Assembly: GCF_003858655.1 (NCBI RefSeq)
Contig: NZ_RQXV01000009.1
Location: forward strand, 1-64,000
Source of the DNA: Amphritea balenae
GTDB taxonomy: Bacteria; Pseudomonadota; Gammaproteobacteria; Pseudomonadales; Balneatricaceae
Direction: 5' to 3'
DNA length: 64,000 bases
Made by a program: the position numbers and the translations under genes. The notes below the pieces were generated by a model that had not been told where the DNA came from, made no database searches, and saw only the letters and a program-made list of their open reading frames with translations. Positions 23,591 through 32,548 of this stretch are shown here, piece by piece; position 1 is the stretch's first letter; each line of letters begins with the position of its first letter.

Positions 23591-24802
23591 TTAATTCTGT
23601 AGCTTAAAGACGAAAGAGACTTTGTCGTAGCTATAGAAGTCTAGGGAGGAATTGTTTTTTTCAGCGATTACCCCAATAACCGGAGTCACATCAAATAACC
23701 TGAATCGGTTAGGTACTAAAGTAATACCTGCTTTGTAGCGATTGTCTTCACGCCGACCAATAAATAGTGGGTCATCTTCCTTATATCGACGATGCAATAC
23801 TGATGTAGTTGCCTTTACCTGAAACAGATCAAAATTGTGACCGTAGCCTAAACCAAATAATGTACCTGAATAGGAGTAGGGTTGTTCTTCTGCCAGATTC
23901 AATTCAAGTTTAACATTGCTTTCAATAATCGAATTCGAACCTGATTTTTTGCTGAAATTTGCCTCCAGGCTTACCGTATAAGCATCATGATAACTACTCT
24001 CAGAGATATCGATGTAACCCAGCTTAAGTTCATAATTGCTATTGAACTGATGATTCGGGTTTGGGTAATACACCGTGCTGATATAGGGGTATCGGTATAG
24101 ATGCTGGCCTGAGATAAAAGCGCTTTCAAGTCCCGTTCTAATGCGCACTCCCTGCCAGCTTTGCATATTATGGTATATTCCAAGATCGCTTGTGATGCGG
24201 TCAAATGTCTTGTTGGGATAGTCCTTATACGTAAAATTGGCAAAACCTACCGTTCTTCGGATTTCAGTGAGTGCTTTGCCGGTATTCAGTGAATACTGAA
24301 TACCGTAGATAGTTTTATTATCCGAGGGCTCAATAACGCCCACCTCACCAAAAACCAACTCGACTTCTTTGCTTGAAGTAAAGTTACGGGGGTTAGTTTC
24401 TGAGGTCCAGGCAAGATTGAATTTATAAAAACCCAGCGCCAGATCTATTTCATTCAGATATTTGTTAACATTCTGCTGTACTGGCCAAGGGAGTTGCTTA
24501 GCTATTAATAGCTCCTCGAACAGGTATTGAGAATCTTTGTAGTTGCCTAATAAAAATTGAATACGGGCAAGCTCCAGTTTTATTCGAGGGCTGGAATCGT
24601 ATAAGGAGATATGACTAAGAATCTCTTCTGCAGCCTTGTACTGCCCTTTTTGAAGGGCCAGCATTGCCAGATTAAAGAGGTTTTGTGTCTGTTTTTCAGG
24701 CAGCAGACCAGAAGTGTTATTAGTAGAGTTAGCGCTGTGAGCTAGGGTAAAGCTGCTTAAGTAAAAAAATATTACCAAAGCAACTTTCAAGGAATGCAGC
24801 AT
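23591..24802 (-). CDS. Slam-like surface lipoprotein assembly modifier (TPR + outer-membrane barrel)
   Basis: A 403-residue protein with a signal peptide (about residues 1-24, HSLKVALVIFFYLSSFTLAH), a periplasmic N-terminal region with TPR-like helices (about 35-115: LFNLAMLALQKGQYKAAEEI, then LARIQFLLGNYKDSQYLFEE), and a C-terminal half of alternating polar and hydrophobic strands ending in an aromatic-rich strand (SYDKVSFVFKLQN). This architecture is that of the Slam/DUF560 family, which moves TbpB-type lipoproteins across the outer membrane in Neisseria and relatives. It is shorter than Neisseria Slam1 (about 490). It overlaps the TbpB-like lipoprotein gene by one base (TGATG), the usual translocon–client arrangement. 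No TonB-dependent receptor is adjacent. Confidence 0.78.
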   Translation of the reverse strand: MLHSLKVALVIFFYLSSFTLAHSANSTNNTSGLLPEKQTQNLFNLAMLALQKGQYKAAEEILSHISLYDSSPRIKLELARIQFLLGNYKDSQYLFEELLIAKQLPWPVQQNVNKYLNEIDLALGFYKFNLAWTSETNPRNFTSSKEVELVFGEVGVIEPSDNKTIYGIQYSLNTGKALTEIRRTVGFANFTYKDYPNKTFDRITSDLGIYHNMQSWQGVRIRTGLESAFISGQHLYRYPYISTVYYPNPNHQFNSNYELKLGYIDISESSYHDAYTVSLEANFSKKSGSNSIIESNVKLELNLAEEQPYSYSGTLFGLGYGHNFDLFQVKATTSVLHRRYKEDDPLFIGRREDNRYKAGITLVPNRFRLFDVTPVIGVIAEKNNSSLDFYSYDKVSFVFKLQN

Positions 24803-25674
24803 CAGAGTTTAATCGCACCAAACGACCCGGTTAATGTCTCTAATCCATCAGAACTTAGATCAAAAACGCCGCCTAATTGCTCAGTATTTGGGCCGTAGAA
24901 ATGGCCACTCACCGTTCCCGTAAGGCTGTTTCCGGCATTTGTCGTATTAATATTCCCAGACAAATGGTTAGAGCCCGCGTAAGTTAAATTTCCTTCCAGG
25001 TTAAGATCAAATGCATCCAGTTCGTTACCGATTAAATCTACTTTAATCGTACCACTGGTCTCTAAGCTGAGGCTTCGGCTGTTGAAGTCTACATCTGCAT
25101 TTAGTTGGCTGGTCGTTGCGTAGTAGTTGCCTGAAGAATCAATATATGACCCCAGCGTTGTACCAATAAATGAGAAATTGCCTGTTGTTGGAATATTCGT
25201 GTAGGGAGTTAACTCGCCGCTTGAAACAGCACCAAATGAGCCATTACCAGTATCCAAACCAGTTAACCAGATGCCATAGCTTTGATAGTCGTCCAGAGTT
25301 ACGATGATGCCTTGCTTAGTATTATCCTGACTAGTTAATTCAGTGAAAAAAGCGCCTGATTCCGAAGTCGTTGTGATCTGATCACCACTACTTCTATCCC
25401 AGCTGATAACGCCTTCATTGGTCTGGAATTCAATGTTTTGAATAGTGCCATTGGTATCCGAGCTGATAATTACATTTTGCGCCAAATTATCTGAACGGCT
25501 ACCTACAGATGTAACTTGATAATTGGGGGCTGGTGCAGTGTAGCTTCTCTCTGACGAAGTCGCGGGAATTGCTACAGTGATGTATGAGCTATTTGATTTG
25601 CTGCCGCTTCCACCGCAGCCTGAGACAATAACACTGACAGAAATCAATCCGACAAAAACATTTGACCGAGCCAT
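24802..25674 (-). CDS. TbpB-like surface lipoprotein, probable Slam client
   Basis: A 290-residue lipoprotein. The signal peptide ends in the lipobox VSGC with Cys at residue 20, followed by a flexible glycine/serine tether (GGSGSKSNSS). The C-terminal barrel shows the TbpB/HpuA/hemophilin-type signature: TPYTNIPTTGNFSFIG, then LNADVDFNSRSLSLE, then GHFYGPNTEQLGGVFDLS and a final GSFGAIKL. These proteins bind transferrin, haemoglobin, haem or other host factors; the ligand here cannot be predicted and in a free-living bacterium could be something else. AAGGAT lies seven bases before the ATG. The next gene, one base overlapping, encodes its likely translocon. Confidence 0.8.
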   Translation of the reverse strand: MARSNVFVGLISVSVIVSGCGGSGSKSNSSYITVAIPATSSERSYTAPAPNYQVTSVGSRSDNLAQNVIISSDTNGTIQNIEFQTNEGVISWDRSSGDQITTTSESGAFFTELTSQDNTKQGIIVTLDDYQSYGIWLTGLDTGNGSFGAVSSGELTPYTNIPTTGNFSFIGTTLGSYIDSSGNYYATTSQLNADVDFNSRSLSLETSGTIKVDLIGNELDAFDLNLEGNLTYAGSNHLSGNINTTNAGNSLTGTVSGHFYGPNTEQLGGVFDLSSDGLETLTGSFGAIKL

Positions 25675-25766
25675 AATTCATCCTTGAATTCAGGTTTAAA
25701 TAAAAATGAGTCACATTAAATAATTAAGTGTTTAGAATATATAAGAATAATTCCTAAAAGTCCGCC

Positions 25767-27002
25767 TTATTCCTGATGGATCGCCTGCATCGCGCTCTCT
25801 GTCCAGTTCATGCTATGACGATAGGCGGGTTTAAATAGCATTTCAGGGATACCGCAGCGTTTTACCACGCCCCAGTCACCATTTTCAAAGCTGATAACGG
25901 CATGTAATATTTTGCCAAGCGGGCCGTGATGTTTAAGTACTGCAATTTTAACTTCTTCATCTACAGCGACCTGCTCCAGAATTAGCTCGATGCGGGCCTC
26001 AAGCAGAAGGTCAAGCAGGGATAGCATACCCACCAGAAATGCGGATTCAGGTTTGGGGTGACCGTCCAGTTCCGCCAGCAACTCACACATTCTGGCTCTG
26101 GCGATCAGGTTGCGTGACCATTCTTCTGGTTTGCCTTCCTGATTACTCAGCATGATGATCGTCGCCCAACTGCGTATCTGATCAAGTCCCAGCATTACGA
26201 TAGCTTGTTGTAACGACTCTATTTTATTAGGCAGGCTGTAGGCTGCGGAGTTGATGACCCGTAACATCTTAAAGCTCAGAATTGGATCAAGAATGACCAG
26301 ACTTTCAATCTCCTGTGGCTTGATCTCAGGTTTTTGTAATGCCTGAATCAGTTGCAATAAAGCCGCGCTTTTAGTGGAAATTGTATCGTTGTGTACTGTT
26401 GCAGGTTTGCTGATGAAAGAGCCCTGAAACAGTTTAAAGCCCGCGCGCTTGCATATCTGAAGGGTATCGAATGTATCAACATTCTGAGCCAGCAGAGTGC
26501 CCTTTAATTTACGTAGTATTTTTAGCATGCCCAGTAGTTTTTTTCTGGGTGTACGGGCCATATCAACTTTTATGATATTGGCGAAGCGCAACAGGGGAAA
26601 TAGATGCTTTTGTAAAGCAAAACCATCCAGCACTATGCGATAGCCTTCCTGCCTGAGAGAGACAATACTAAACAGCAGCGCCCGGGTAACTTTAGTGTTG
26701 GGAGGGATCTCAATCAGCATATTGCGCTTAGGTAGATGAGGCAGATCGGTTTCTGTCAGTAGCTCTGCAGAGAAAGGTAAAAACAGCGGTACTTTGCGAA
26801 TATTGCCATCCTGACTCAGACTGGCATAAGTTGAGAGTAGCAGGGTGGCCGCAGAAGGTCCGTCCATTAACAGGGCGTTACCCGGTTCCAGGTTTTTTTC
26901 ATAGCACAGCTGATATGAGACAACTTTAAGTTGCTCATTAAAGATTGGTTGCCTGACAATCAGGCCAGACCTATCCTCTTTAACGGGTTGCTCTGAATTC
27001 AA
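25767..27002 (-). CDS. EAL–HDOD signalling protein, EAL domain degenerate
   Basis: A 411-residue two-domain protein: a divergent EAL-type domain (residues 1-200, opening with LIVRQPIFNEQLKVVSYQL) and an HDOD domain (about 205-400, with LVILDPILSFKMLRVINSA and SLQQAIVMLGLDQIRSW). The EAL catalytic residues are not recognisable (for example IVLDGFALQKH where DDFG is expected), so c-di-GMP hydrolysis is unlikely; a binding or scaffold role like that of CdgJ or YuxH is an inference. The frame opens at a TTG with GGACAG just before it; there is no upstream ATG in frame. The adjacent Slam pair is 92 bases downstream and has its own ribosome-binding site. Confidence 0.8.
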   Translation of the reverse strand: MNSEQPVKEDRSGLIVRQPIFNEQLKVVSYQLCYEKNLEPGNALLMDGPSAATLLLSTYASLSQDGNIRKVPLFLPFSAELLTETDLPHLPKRNMLIEIPPNTKVTRALLFSIVSLRQEGYRIVLDGFALQKHLFPLLRFANIIKVDMARTPRKKLLGMLKILRKLKGTLLAQNVDTFDTLQICKRAGFKLFQGSFISKPATVHNDTISTKSAALLQLIQALQKPEIKPQEIESLVILDPILSFKMLRVINSAAYSLPNKIESLQQAIVMLGLDQIRSWATIIMLSNQEGKPEEWSRNLIARARMCELLAELDGHPKPESAFLVGMLSLLDLLLEARIELILEQVAVDEEVKIAVLKHHGPLGKILHAVISFENGDWGVVKRCGIPEMLFKPAYRHSMNWTESAMQAIHQE

Positions 27003-27226
27003 CTGTCCATGCCTGTTCGAGTAATTTACTGAAATTCCAATGCTTATCCTGCATTAGCTTACCAACAAATATCATATATTTCTGGATGTTGCATGCTTTC
27101 ATTCCCCGATTCAGGTAGTTATAAAAAACAGAAATAAAATAACTTCAGAAAGGGGAGGAGCCTAGGTACAATTCCAGAGCTTCAATGTACGCTGATAACA
27201 ACGATTATTTTAATGGTGATCTGGAG

Positions 27227-28447
27227 ATGAAAAACAGCTTTGATCTGCTGATTGTTGGTGGTGGAATGGTAGGTGCTACCATTGCTGCCGCGCTGGGCAA
27301 TAGTGATCTTAAAATAGCGGTTATTGAGCAGCATTCCCCTGATAGTTTTAATTCTGAATCTGAGCATGATCTGCGGGTTTCCGCATTGAGTATCGCTTCG
27401 GAAAATATTCTGACGACACTAGGTGTCTGGGATGGAATAGCGAGCCGAAGGGTCTGCCCGTACCGAAGAATGAAAGTCTGGGAAGTTGATGAACAGCGGG
27501 CTTCTACTGAATTTAACAGCGATCATATAGGCTCTGATCACCTGGGCTTCATTGTTGAAAACAGAATTATTCAATTGGCGCTGTTAGAGAAGCTAAAGAG
27601 TTTCGATAATATTGAGTTGTTTTGTCCGGTTGATACTGAGTCGATTGATTATTCACCGGGCTGTAGCATGGTTCGCCTGGCTGATGGTCGTGAAATTATT
27701 GGCAAAGTTCTGGTTGCTGCCGATGGCGGCATGTCTCGGGTAAGAGCTGCTGCTGGTATTGGTGTGCACAGCTGGGATTATGATCAGCACGCGCTGGTGG
27801 CTTCGGTGATTACAGACTATCCGCAACAGGATATAACCTGGCAGCAATTTACCAGTACGGGCCCTCTGGCGTTTCTGCCATTATCGGGTAGTCGTGCATC
27901 ATTGGTTTGGTATAACAAGCCGGCTGAAGTAAAAAGGTTGTTACAACTCAATGATGAGCAGTTTTTAGAGCAATTACAGCGTACTTTCCCAGCTTGTTTA
28001 GGTGTAATCGATCAACTGCTTGATCGGGGGGCTTTTCCTTTGCGTCGCCAACATGCGCAACAGTATGTAAAAGAGGGGGTTGCGTTGGCGGGCGACTCCG
28101 CCCATATGATCAATCCGCTGGCCGGGCAGGGCGTTAATATTGGTCTGCTTGATGCCGCAGTGTTGGCTGAGACTTTATTAAATGCTCACCGGGCCGGTGA
28201 GGATATCAGTAGTTATGAAATACTTAAGCAATATGAGCAACAACGTCGCTCGCACAATCTGCTGATGATGCAGCTGATGGATAGCTTTTATCGTATTTTT
28301 TCAAATGATCTGTTACCACTTAAGCTGTTGCGCAATATAGGTTTAGGTGCCGCCGAACGATTATCGCCAGCCAGAAATAAAGTGATGCGCTACGCAATGG
28401 GACTTGAAGGCAAGTTGCCGGCCCTAGCAAAAGGCGAAAAGATATAA
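27227..28447 (+). CDS. FAD-dependent ubiquinone-biosynthesis hydroxylase (UbiH/UbiI/UbiF family)
   Basis: A 406-residue flavoprotein monooxygenase. The FAD ADP-binding motif LLIVGGGMVGATIAAALG is at the N-terminus, the DG motif appears as VLVAADGGMSRVRAAAGI, and the second FAD motif is GDSAHMINPLAGQGVNIGLLD. These mark the UbiH family, which hydroxylates the ubiquinone ring; the closest resemblance seems to be UbiF, but I cannot separate the paralogues by eye. The start is either the ATG at 27227 (MKNSFD, with GGTGAT seven bases upstream) or an in-frame ATG at 27185. It is divergent from the EAL–HDOD gene and stands alone, ending at a terminator shared with the phasin gene. Confidence 0.85.
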   Translation: MKNSFDLLIVGGGMVGATIAAALGNSDLKIAVIEQHSPDSFNSESEHDLRVSALSIASENILTTLGVWDGIASRRVCPYRRMKVWEVDEQRASTEFNSDHIGSDHLGFIVENRIIQLALLEKLKSFDNIELFCPVDTESIDYSPGCSMVRLADGREIIGKVLVAADGGMSRVRAAAGIGVHSWDYDQHALVASVITDYPQQDITWQQFTSTGPLAFLPLSGSRASLVWYNKPAEVKRLLQLNDEQFLEQLQRTFPACLGVIDQLLDRGAFPLRRQHAQQYVKEGVALAGDSAHMINPLAGQGVNIGLLDAAVLAETLLNAHRAGEDISSYEILKQYEQQRRSHNLLMMQLMDSFYRIFSNDLLPLKLLRNIGLGAAERLSPARNKVMRYAMGLEGKLPALAKGEKI

Positions 28448-28497
28448 AAAGTCCAGAGGCGAAGAATTGTAAAAAAGCGCGGGGAGAAGAGATATAA

Positions 28498-28528
28498 GAA
28501 AAACGGAGCCTCAGGCTCCGTTTTTTTT
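28498..28528. terminator. Bidirectional terminator between ubiquinone hydroxylase and phasin genes
   Basis: ACGGAGCC (28503-28510) pairs with GGCTCCGT (28514-28521), with an A run before and T8 after. It can serve both convergent genes. Confidence 0.88.
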
Positions 28529-28553
28529 AACCAAATTAATAGCTTAAAGCAGT

Positions 28554-29222
28554 TTATTTAGCCGCTTCAGTCTTTTTGGTTTCTACCTTAGCAGTAGTGG
28601 CTTTAGGTGCTGCTACTACAGGCTTTGCTGCGGCTTTAACAGCAGGAGCTGCTGCTTTAGGTGTAGCAGTCGCGGGCTTTGCAGCAGCTTTCGGTGCAGC
28701 TTTAGGGGCTGCTTTCTTAGCCGGTGCTGCTGCTTTTTTAGGGGCTGCTTTTTTAGGAGCAGACTTAGCTGCTGCTTTTTTAGCCGGTGCTGCTGCTTTT
28801 TTAGGGGCTGACTTTGGTGCGGCTTTCTTGGCTGCCGGCTTAGCTGGTGCTGCTGCCTTAGTTGCATCCGTTGCTGTAGTCATGAATTTATTCATGTCAG
28901 GCAGGCCCAGACCATCAAAACTTTTTTCGATAACAGCAGTCAGTTCTTCTTTAGCTGCGTTCAGGGTTGCCATCTCTTCTTCTGCAACGTTGGTCAGTTT
29001 GAGCTCAAGCGCCTTAACATACTCAACCTGAAGATCGATCGCTTGCTGAGGATCCTTTACAGAAGAGAGGGCCTGCATCTGCGCCATGGTGGCATTTACA
29101 AAGTCAGAAACATAACCAGATTGCAGTGCAATAAGCTTCTCTGCAGCCTTTTTGTTGATCTCAGCCATATCAACAACTGGCTTCATGTTTTCCTGAACGT
29201 CCTTCATCATATCTTCATACAT
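28554..29222 (-). CDS. PhaF-like phasin with histone-H1-like C-terminal tail
   Basis: A 222-residue protein in two parts. Residues 1-115 form an amphipathic helical phasin domain (VVDMAEINKKAAEKLIALQS, then MAQMQALSSVKDPQQAIDLQ) that coats polyhydroxyalkanoate granules. Residues 116-222 are almost only Ala, Lys and Pro in repeated KKAAPK/AAPAKKAA units, like the AlgP and histone-H1-type tails. In Pseudomonas PhaF this design lets the protein bind both granules and DNA and share granules between daughter cells. No PHA synthase or other phasin is in the window. The upstream region carries TGC-rich, PhaR-like elements. Confidence 0.85.
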   Translation of the reverse strand: MYEDMMKDVQENMKPVVDMAEINKKAAEKLIALQSGYVSDFVNATMAQMQALSSVKDPQQAIDLQVEYVKALELKLTNVAEEEMATLNAAKEELTAVIEKSFDGLGLPDMNKFMTTATDATKAAAPAKPAAKKAAPKSAPKKAAAPAKKAAAKSAPKKAAPKKAAAPAKKAAPKAAPKAAAKPATATPKAAAPAVKAAAKPVVAAPKATTAKVETKKTEAAK

Positions 29223-29563
29223 GTTTGTTCACCTGTGGTCGCGAGAGTTTAAATCTTTGTGCGTTGCAGCAATTTTTGCACACTATATGCTCAACACCTA
29301 ATAAAGTCAATTTTTGTGCTGCACTGCACCAACGCAAAAATAACTCCTAAAAATGATACTTTTTAAGACGTTAGGCGCAATAAGACTCTAATAAGTTTTG
29401 GTTAAAAAAATGTGACAGAGCAAGTTTAAAAGGGTGAATGGCGAGTGGTGGTAATTTAAATTGGTTAAAACTGAAAAAATCATAATTAATAGAGGAGTAA
29501 CGCGCGAAACCAGAGGCTTTTAGTTACAATGCATTTAACTGACTGCTTTATAAGACAATATAT
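29223..29563. promoter_or_regulatory. Divergent regulatory region between phasin and M16 protease genes, with TGC-rich repeats
   Basis: The 341-base gap contains two TGC-rich, partly palindromic elements: one near 29258-29282 (GTGCGTTGCAGC followed by TTTTTGCACA) and one at about 29312-29341, where GTGCTGCACTGCACC is flanked by T5 and A5 runs. TGC-rich sites of this kind are bound by the PHA-responsive repressor PhaR in several proteobacteria, so they are candidate operators of the phasin gene. No phaR gene is in view. The half nearer the protease gene is AT-rich with no clear promoter. Confidence 0.4.
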
Positions 29564-32488
29564 ATGATGAATACAGCAATGAATTGCCATCCAGCTTTTA
29601 CTCTACAGCGCTCTGAACCGATTGAATCCCTCGGGATTGAAATGCAGGAATATGTGCATTCTAAAACCGGTGCATTGCATTACCATATTGCAGCTGAGAA
29701 TCAGGAGAATGTTTTTCTGGTGGCTTTTCGTACTGTTCCTGAAGACAACTGTGGCGTTGCCCATATTCTTGAGCATACAGCGCTCTGCGGTAGTGAAAAA
29801 TATCCGGTTAGAGATCCCTTTTTCATGATGACCCGGCGTTCTCTTAATACGTTTATGAACGCTTTTACCAGCAGTGACTGGACCGCCTATCCGTTTGCCA
29901 GTCAAAACCGTAAAGATTATTTCAACCTGCTGGATGTTTATCTGGACGCGGTATTCTTTTCCCGTCTTGATCCCCTTGATTTTGCGCAGGAAGGTCACCG
30001 TGTCGAATTTGCCGAACCAGCTGATGCAGAAACACCGTTGGTATATAAAGGTGTTGTTTTTAATGAGATGAAAGGGGCGATGAGCTCTCCGGTCTCCACT
30101 CTATGGCAAACTCTGACTCGCTATCTGTTCCCATCGACCACATACCATTACAACTCCGGTGGTGATCCTGAGGCGATTCCAGATCTTAGCTATGAGCAAC
30201 TAATCGAGTTTTATAAGAGCCACTACCACCCCTCTAATGCTGTCATTATGACCTTTGGTGACATTCCGGTTGCTGAGTTGCAGCAGCGTTTTGAAGATCA
30301 GGCGCTTACCCGCTTTGAAAAGCTTGAAGATGAGATTCGGGTTGAAGATGAAAAGCGCTACTTCTCGCCATTACGGATTGAGGAGGCTTATGACCTTGAG
30401 CAAGAGGATTGTAGTGCAAAAACGCACCATGTTATGGGATGGTTATTAGGCGCCAGTATAGATCTTGAGCAACAGTTAAGAGCACACCTGTTGTCACGGG
30501 TATTACTGGACAACAGTTCTTCACCTTTGCGTTATGCGTTAGAAACGACTGAACTTGGTTTGTCTCCTTCACCTTTGTGCGGTCTGGAAGATTCAAACCG
30601 TGAGATGGGCTTTATGTGTGGCATTGAAGGTAGTGAGCCTGAAAATGCTGCTGAGTTTGAACAGCTGGTGATGGATACCCTGCAGCAAGTTGCTGAAACA
30701 GGTGTACCTCAGGAACAAATTGAGGCTGCACTTCATCAGCTTGAGTTGAGTCAGCGTGAAATCAGCGGTGATGGCTACCCTTATGGTATGAATCTGATCC
30801 TGTCTTCACTCTCTTCTGCCATTCATCGGGGTGATCCTATCGCCTTGTTAAATCTTGATCCGGTATTAGAGCAACTGCGCGATGCGATTAAAGATCGGGA
30901 CTTTATTCCTGATCTGGTACGTGAGTTGTTGTTAGACAATGCTCACCGGGTAAGGCTTACTTTGCGTCCTGATGCCGATCTTGCAAAGCGTCGGGATGCT
31001 GCTGAAACCGCTGCTCTGGATAAAATTAAAGCGGGTCTTACCGAAAAGCAGCGTCAGGCAATTATTGATCAGGCTGCCGCTCTTGAGGAACGTCAACATC
31101 AGATTGATGATGAGTCGGTCTTACCTAAAGTGACGATCGCTGATGTTCCGAACGAGATGCGTATTCCCCTGGGTGATGGTCTAAAGGAATCCGATTTCAG
31201 TTATGATTTTTATGCTCAGGGTACTAACGGACTGGTTTACCAGCAGATCATTATGGATCTGCCAGAGTTGAGCGAAGCGGAGCTGGCATTGATTCCGCTT
31301 TACAGTAGCTGCATTACCGAGCTGGGCTGTAACGAACTCAATTATCAGGATACCCAGGCGTGGCAGTCTCAGGTATGTGGGGGGATCCATGCTTATTCTT
31401 CGGTACGGGGCGCTATTGATGATGAGCAACAAACATCGGGTTATATGACTCTTTCGGGTAAGGCGCTGCTTAGCAAGCAGGCTGATCTTACTGAATTGAT
31501 GTTTAAGACACTGACCAGCGTGAAGTTCGATGAATTAAGCCGGATCAGAGAGTTAGTTGCCCAGCAACGAACCCGAAAAGAGCAGAGTATTACGGGGCAG
31601 GGTCACAGCCTGGCCATCTCGGCAGCGGTTAGCCAGTTTGCACCTGCAGCGGCATTGGCGCATAAGCTACGTGGCCTGGAGAGTATTCGGGCAGTTAAAG
31701 AGCTTGATGACAGTCTTAATGATGCCTCAGTATTGCAGCAACTGGCTGATAAGCTGGCTGCGATACATCAGAAGCTGTTGGCTGCACCACGCCGCTTCCT
31801 GCTAGTCGCAGAGCCTGAGCATCAGCAAGAGCTGGCTGCAACAATGGCCGGACAGTGGCAGAAGCAGACCGTTATTGAAGGCTTTACTGGCTTGAATCTG
31901 GCTCAAACACGTAGCCCGGTAAAGCAAGCCTGGACCACTAGTACGCAAGTTAACTTTTGTGCTAAAGCTTATCCAACAGTACCGGTTGAGCATCCTGATT
32001 CTGCAGCCTTGACTGTACTGGGTGATTTTCTGCGTAACGGTTATCTGCACCGTGCAATTCGCGAGCAGGGCGGCGCATATGGTAGTGGCGCGGGGCAGGA
32101 TTCTGCAGATGCAGTATTCCGATTCTTTTCGTACCGTGATCCACGTCTGACTGAAACGCTGAGTGATTTTGATGCATCGCTTAGCTGGTTACGAGAGACT
32201 GAACACGAGCCTCAGAAGCTTGAAGAAGCGATTCTGGGTATCGTGAGTAGTATCGATAAGCCGGGCTCTCCAGCCGGTGAAGCCAAGCAGGCATATCATA
32301 GTGAGTTGTTTGGCCGTACTGCTGACCAGCGTAAGCGTTTCCGTCAGCGTATTCTGCAGGTCTCTTTAGACGACCTGCTGCGTGTAGCAGAACAGTATCT
32401 GAATAATGATAACGCCAGCGTTGCGGTGGTGACCAATCCTCAGGCGGCTGCAGAACTGGATCAACAATTCGATATTATTGCTATCTGA
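29564..32488 (+). CDS. M16C-family zinc metalloprotease, PreP/Cym1-like
   Basis: A 974-residue inverzincin protease. The inverted zinc motif HxxEH is in VAHILEHTALCGSEKYPVRD near residue 70, with a downstream zinc-ligand glutamate expected around FNEMKGAMSSP. The two-half architecture with an inactive C-terminal pair and the length of about 970 match the presequence-protease subfamily, which forms a closed chamber and digests unstructured peptides below about 65 residues. There is no signal peptide, so it is probably a cytoplasmic peptide scavenger. It is a single gene ended by a strong terminator. Confidence 0.88.
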   Translation: MMNTAMNCHPAFTLQRSEPIESLGIEMQEYVHSKTGALHYHIAAENQENVFLVAFRTVPEDNCGVAHILEHTALCGSEKYPVRDPFFMMTRRSLNTFMNAFTSSDWTAYPFASQNRKDYFNLLDVYLDAVFFSRLDPLDFAQEGHRVEFAEPADAETPLVYKGVVFNEMKGAMSSPVSTLWQTLTRYLFPSTTYHYNSGGDPEAIPDLSYEQLIEFYKSHYHPSNAVIMTFGDIPVAELQQRFEDQALTRFEKLEDEIRVEDEKRYFSPLRIEEAYDLEQEDCSAKTHHVMGWLLGASIDLEQQLRAHLLSRVLLDNSSSPLRYALETTELGLSPSPLCGLEDSNREMGFMCGIEGSEPENAAEFEQLVMDTLQQVAETGVPQEQIEAALHQLELSQREISGDGYPYGMNLILSSLSSAIHRGDPIALLNLDPVLEQLRDAIKDRDFIPDLVRELLLDNAHRVRLTLRPDADLAKRRDAAETAALDKIKAGLTEKQRQAIIDQAAALEERQHQIDDESVLPKVTIADVPNEMRIPLGDGLKESDFSYDFYAQGTNGLVYQQIIMDLPELSEAELALIPLYSSCITELGCNELNYQDTQAWQSQVCGGIHAYSSVRGAIDDEQQTSGYMTLSGKALLSKQADLTELMFKTLTSVKFDELSRIRELVAQQRTRKEQSITGQGHSLAISAAVSQFAPAAALAHKLRGLESIRAVKELDDSLNDASVLQQLADKLAAIHQKLLAAPRRFLLVAEPEHQQELAATMAGQWQKQTVIEGFTGLNLAQTRSPVKQAWTTSTQVNFCAKAYPTVPVEHPDSAALTVLGDFLRNGYLHRAIREQGGAYGSGAGQDSADAVFRFFSYRDPRLTETLSDFDASLSWLRETEHEPQKLEEAILGIVSSIDKPGSPAGEAKQAYHSELFGRTADQRKRFRQRILQVSLDDLLRVAEQYLNNDNASVAVVTNPQAAAELDQQFDIIAI

Positions 32489-32512
32489 TACTGACAGGCC
32501 GGGAGTTATACG

Positions 32513-32545
32513 GGCCTCACGCAGCATAGCGGTGAGGCCTTTTTT
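32513..32545 (+). terminator. Terminator after the M16 protease, overlapping the leader of the next gene
   Basis: GGCCTCAC (32513-32520) pairs with GTGAGGCC (32532-32539), followed by a run of six T. The next gene's ATG is only nine bases beyond the stem, so its only Shine-Dalgarno-like sequence (GTGAGG) is inside the hairpin. Confidence 0.85.
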
Positions 32546-32548
32546 ATT

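Noticed and set aside
25675-25766. Possible Fur box before the TbpB-like lipoprotein
   Set aside because: The region is AT-rich but contains no acceptable match to the GATAATNATTATC pattern.
28576-29031. Alanine-rich frame antisense to the phasin
   Set aside because: Its low complexity is the mirror of the Ala/Lys/Pro tail of the phasin, which has a well-formed N-terminal domain.
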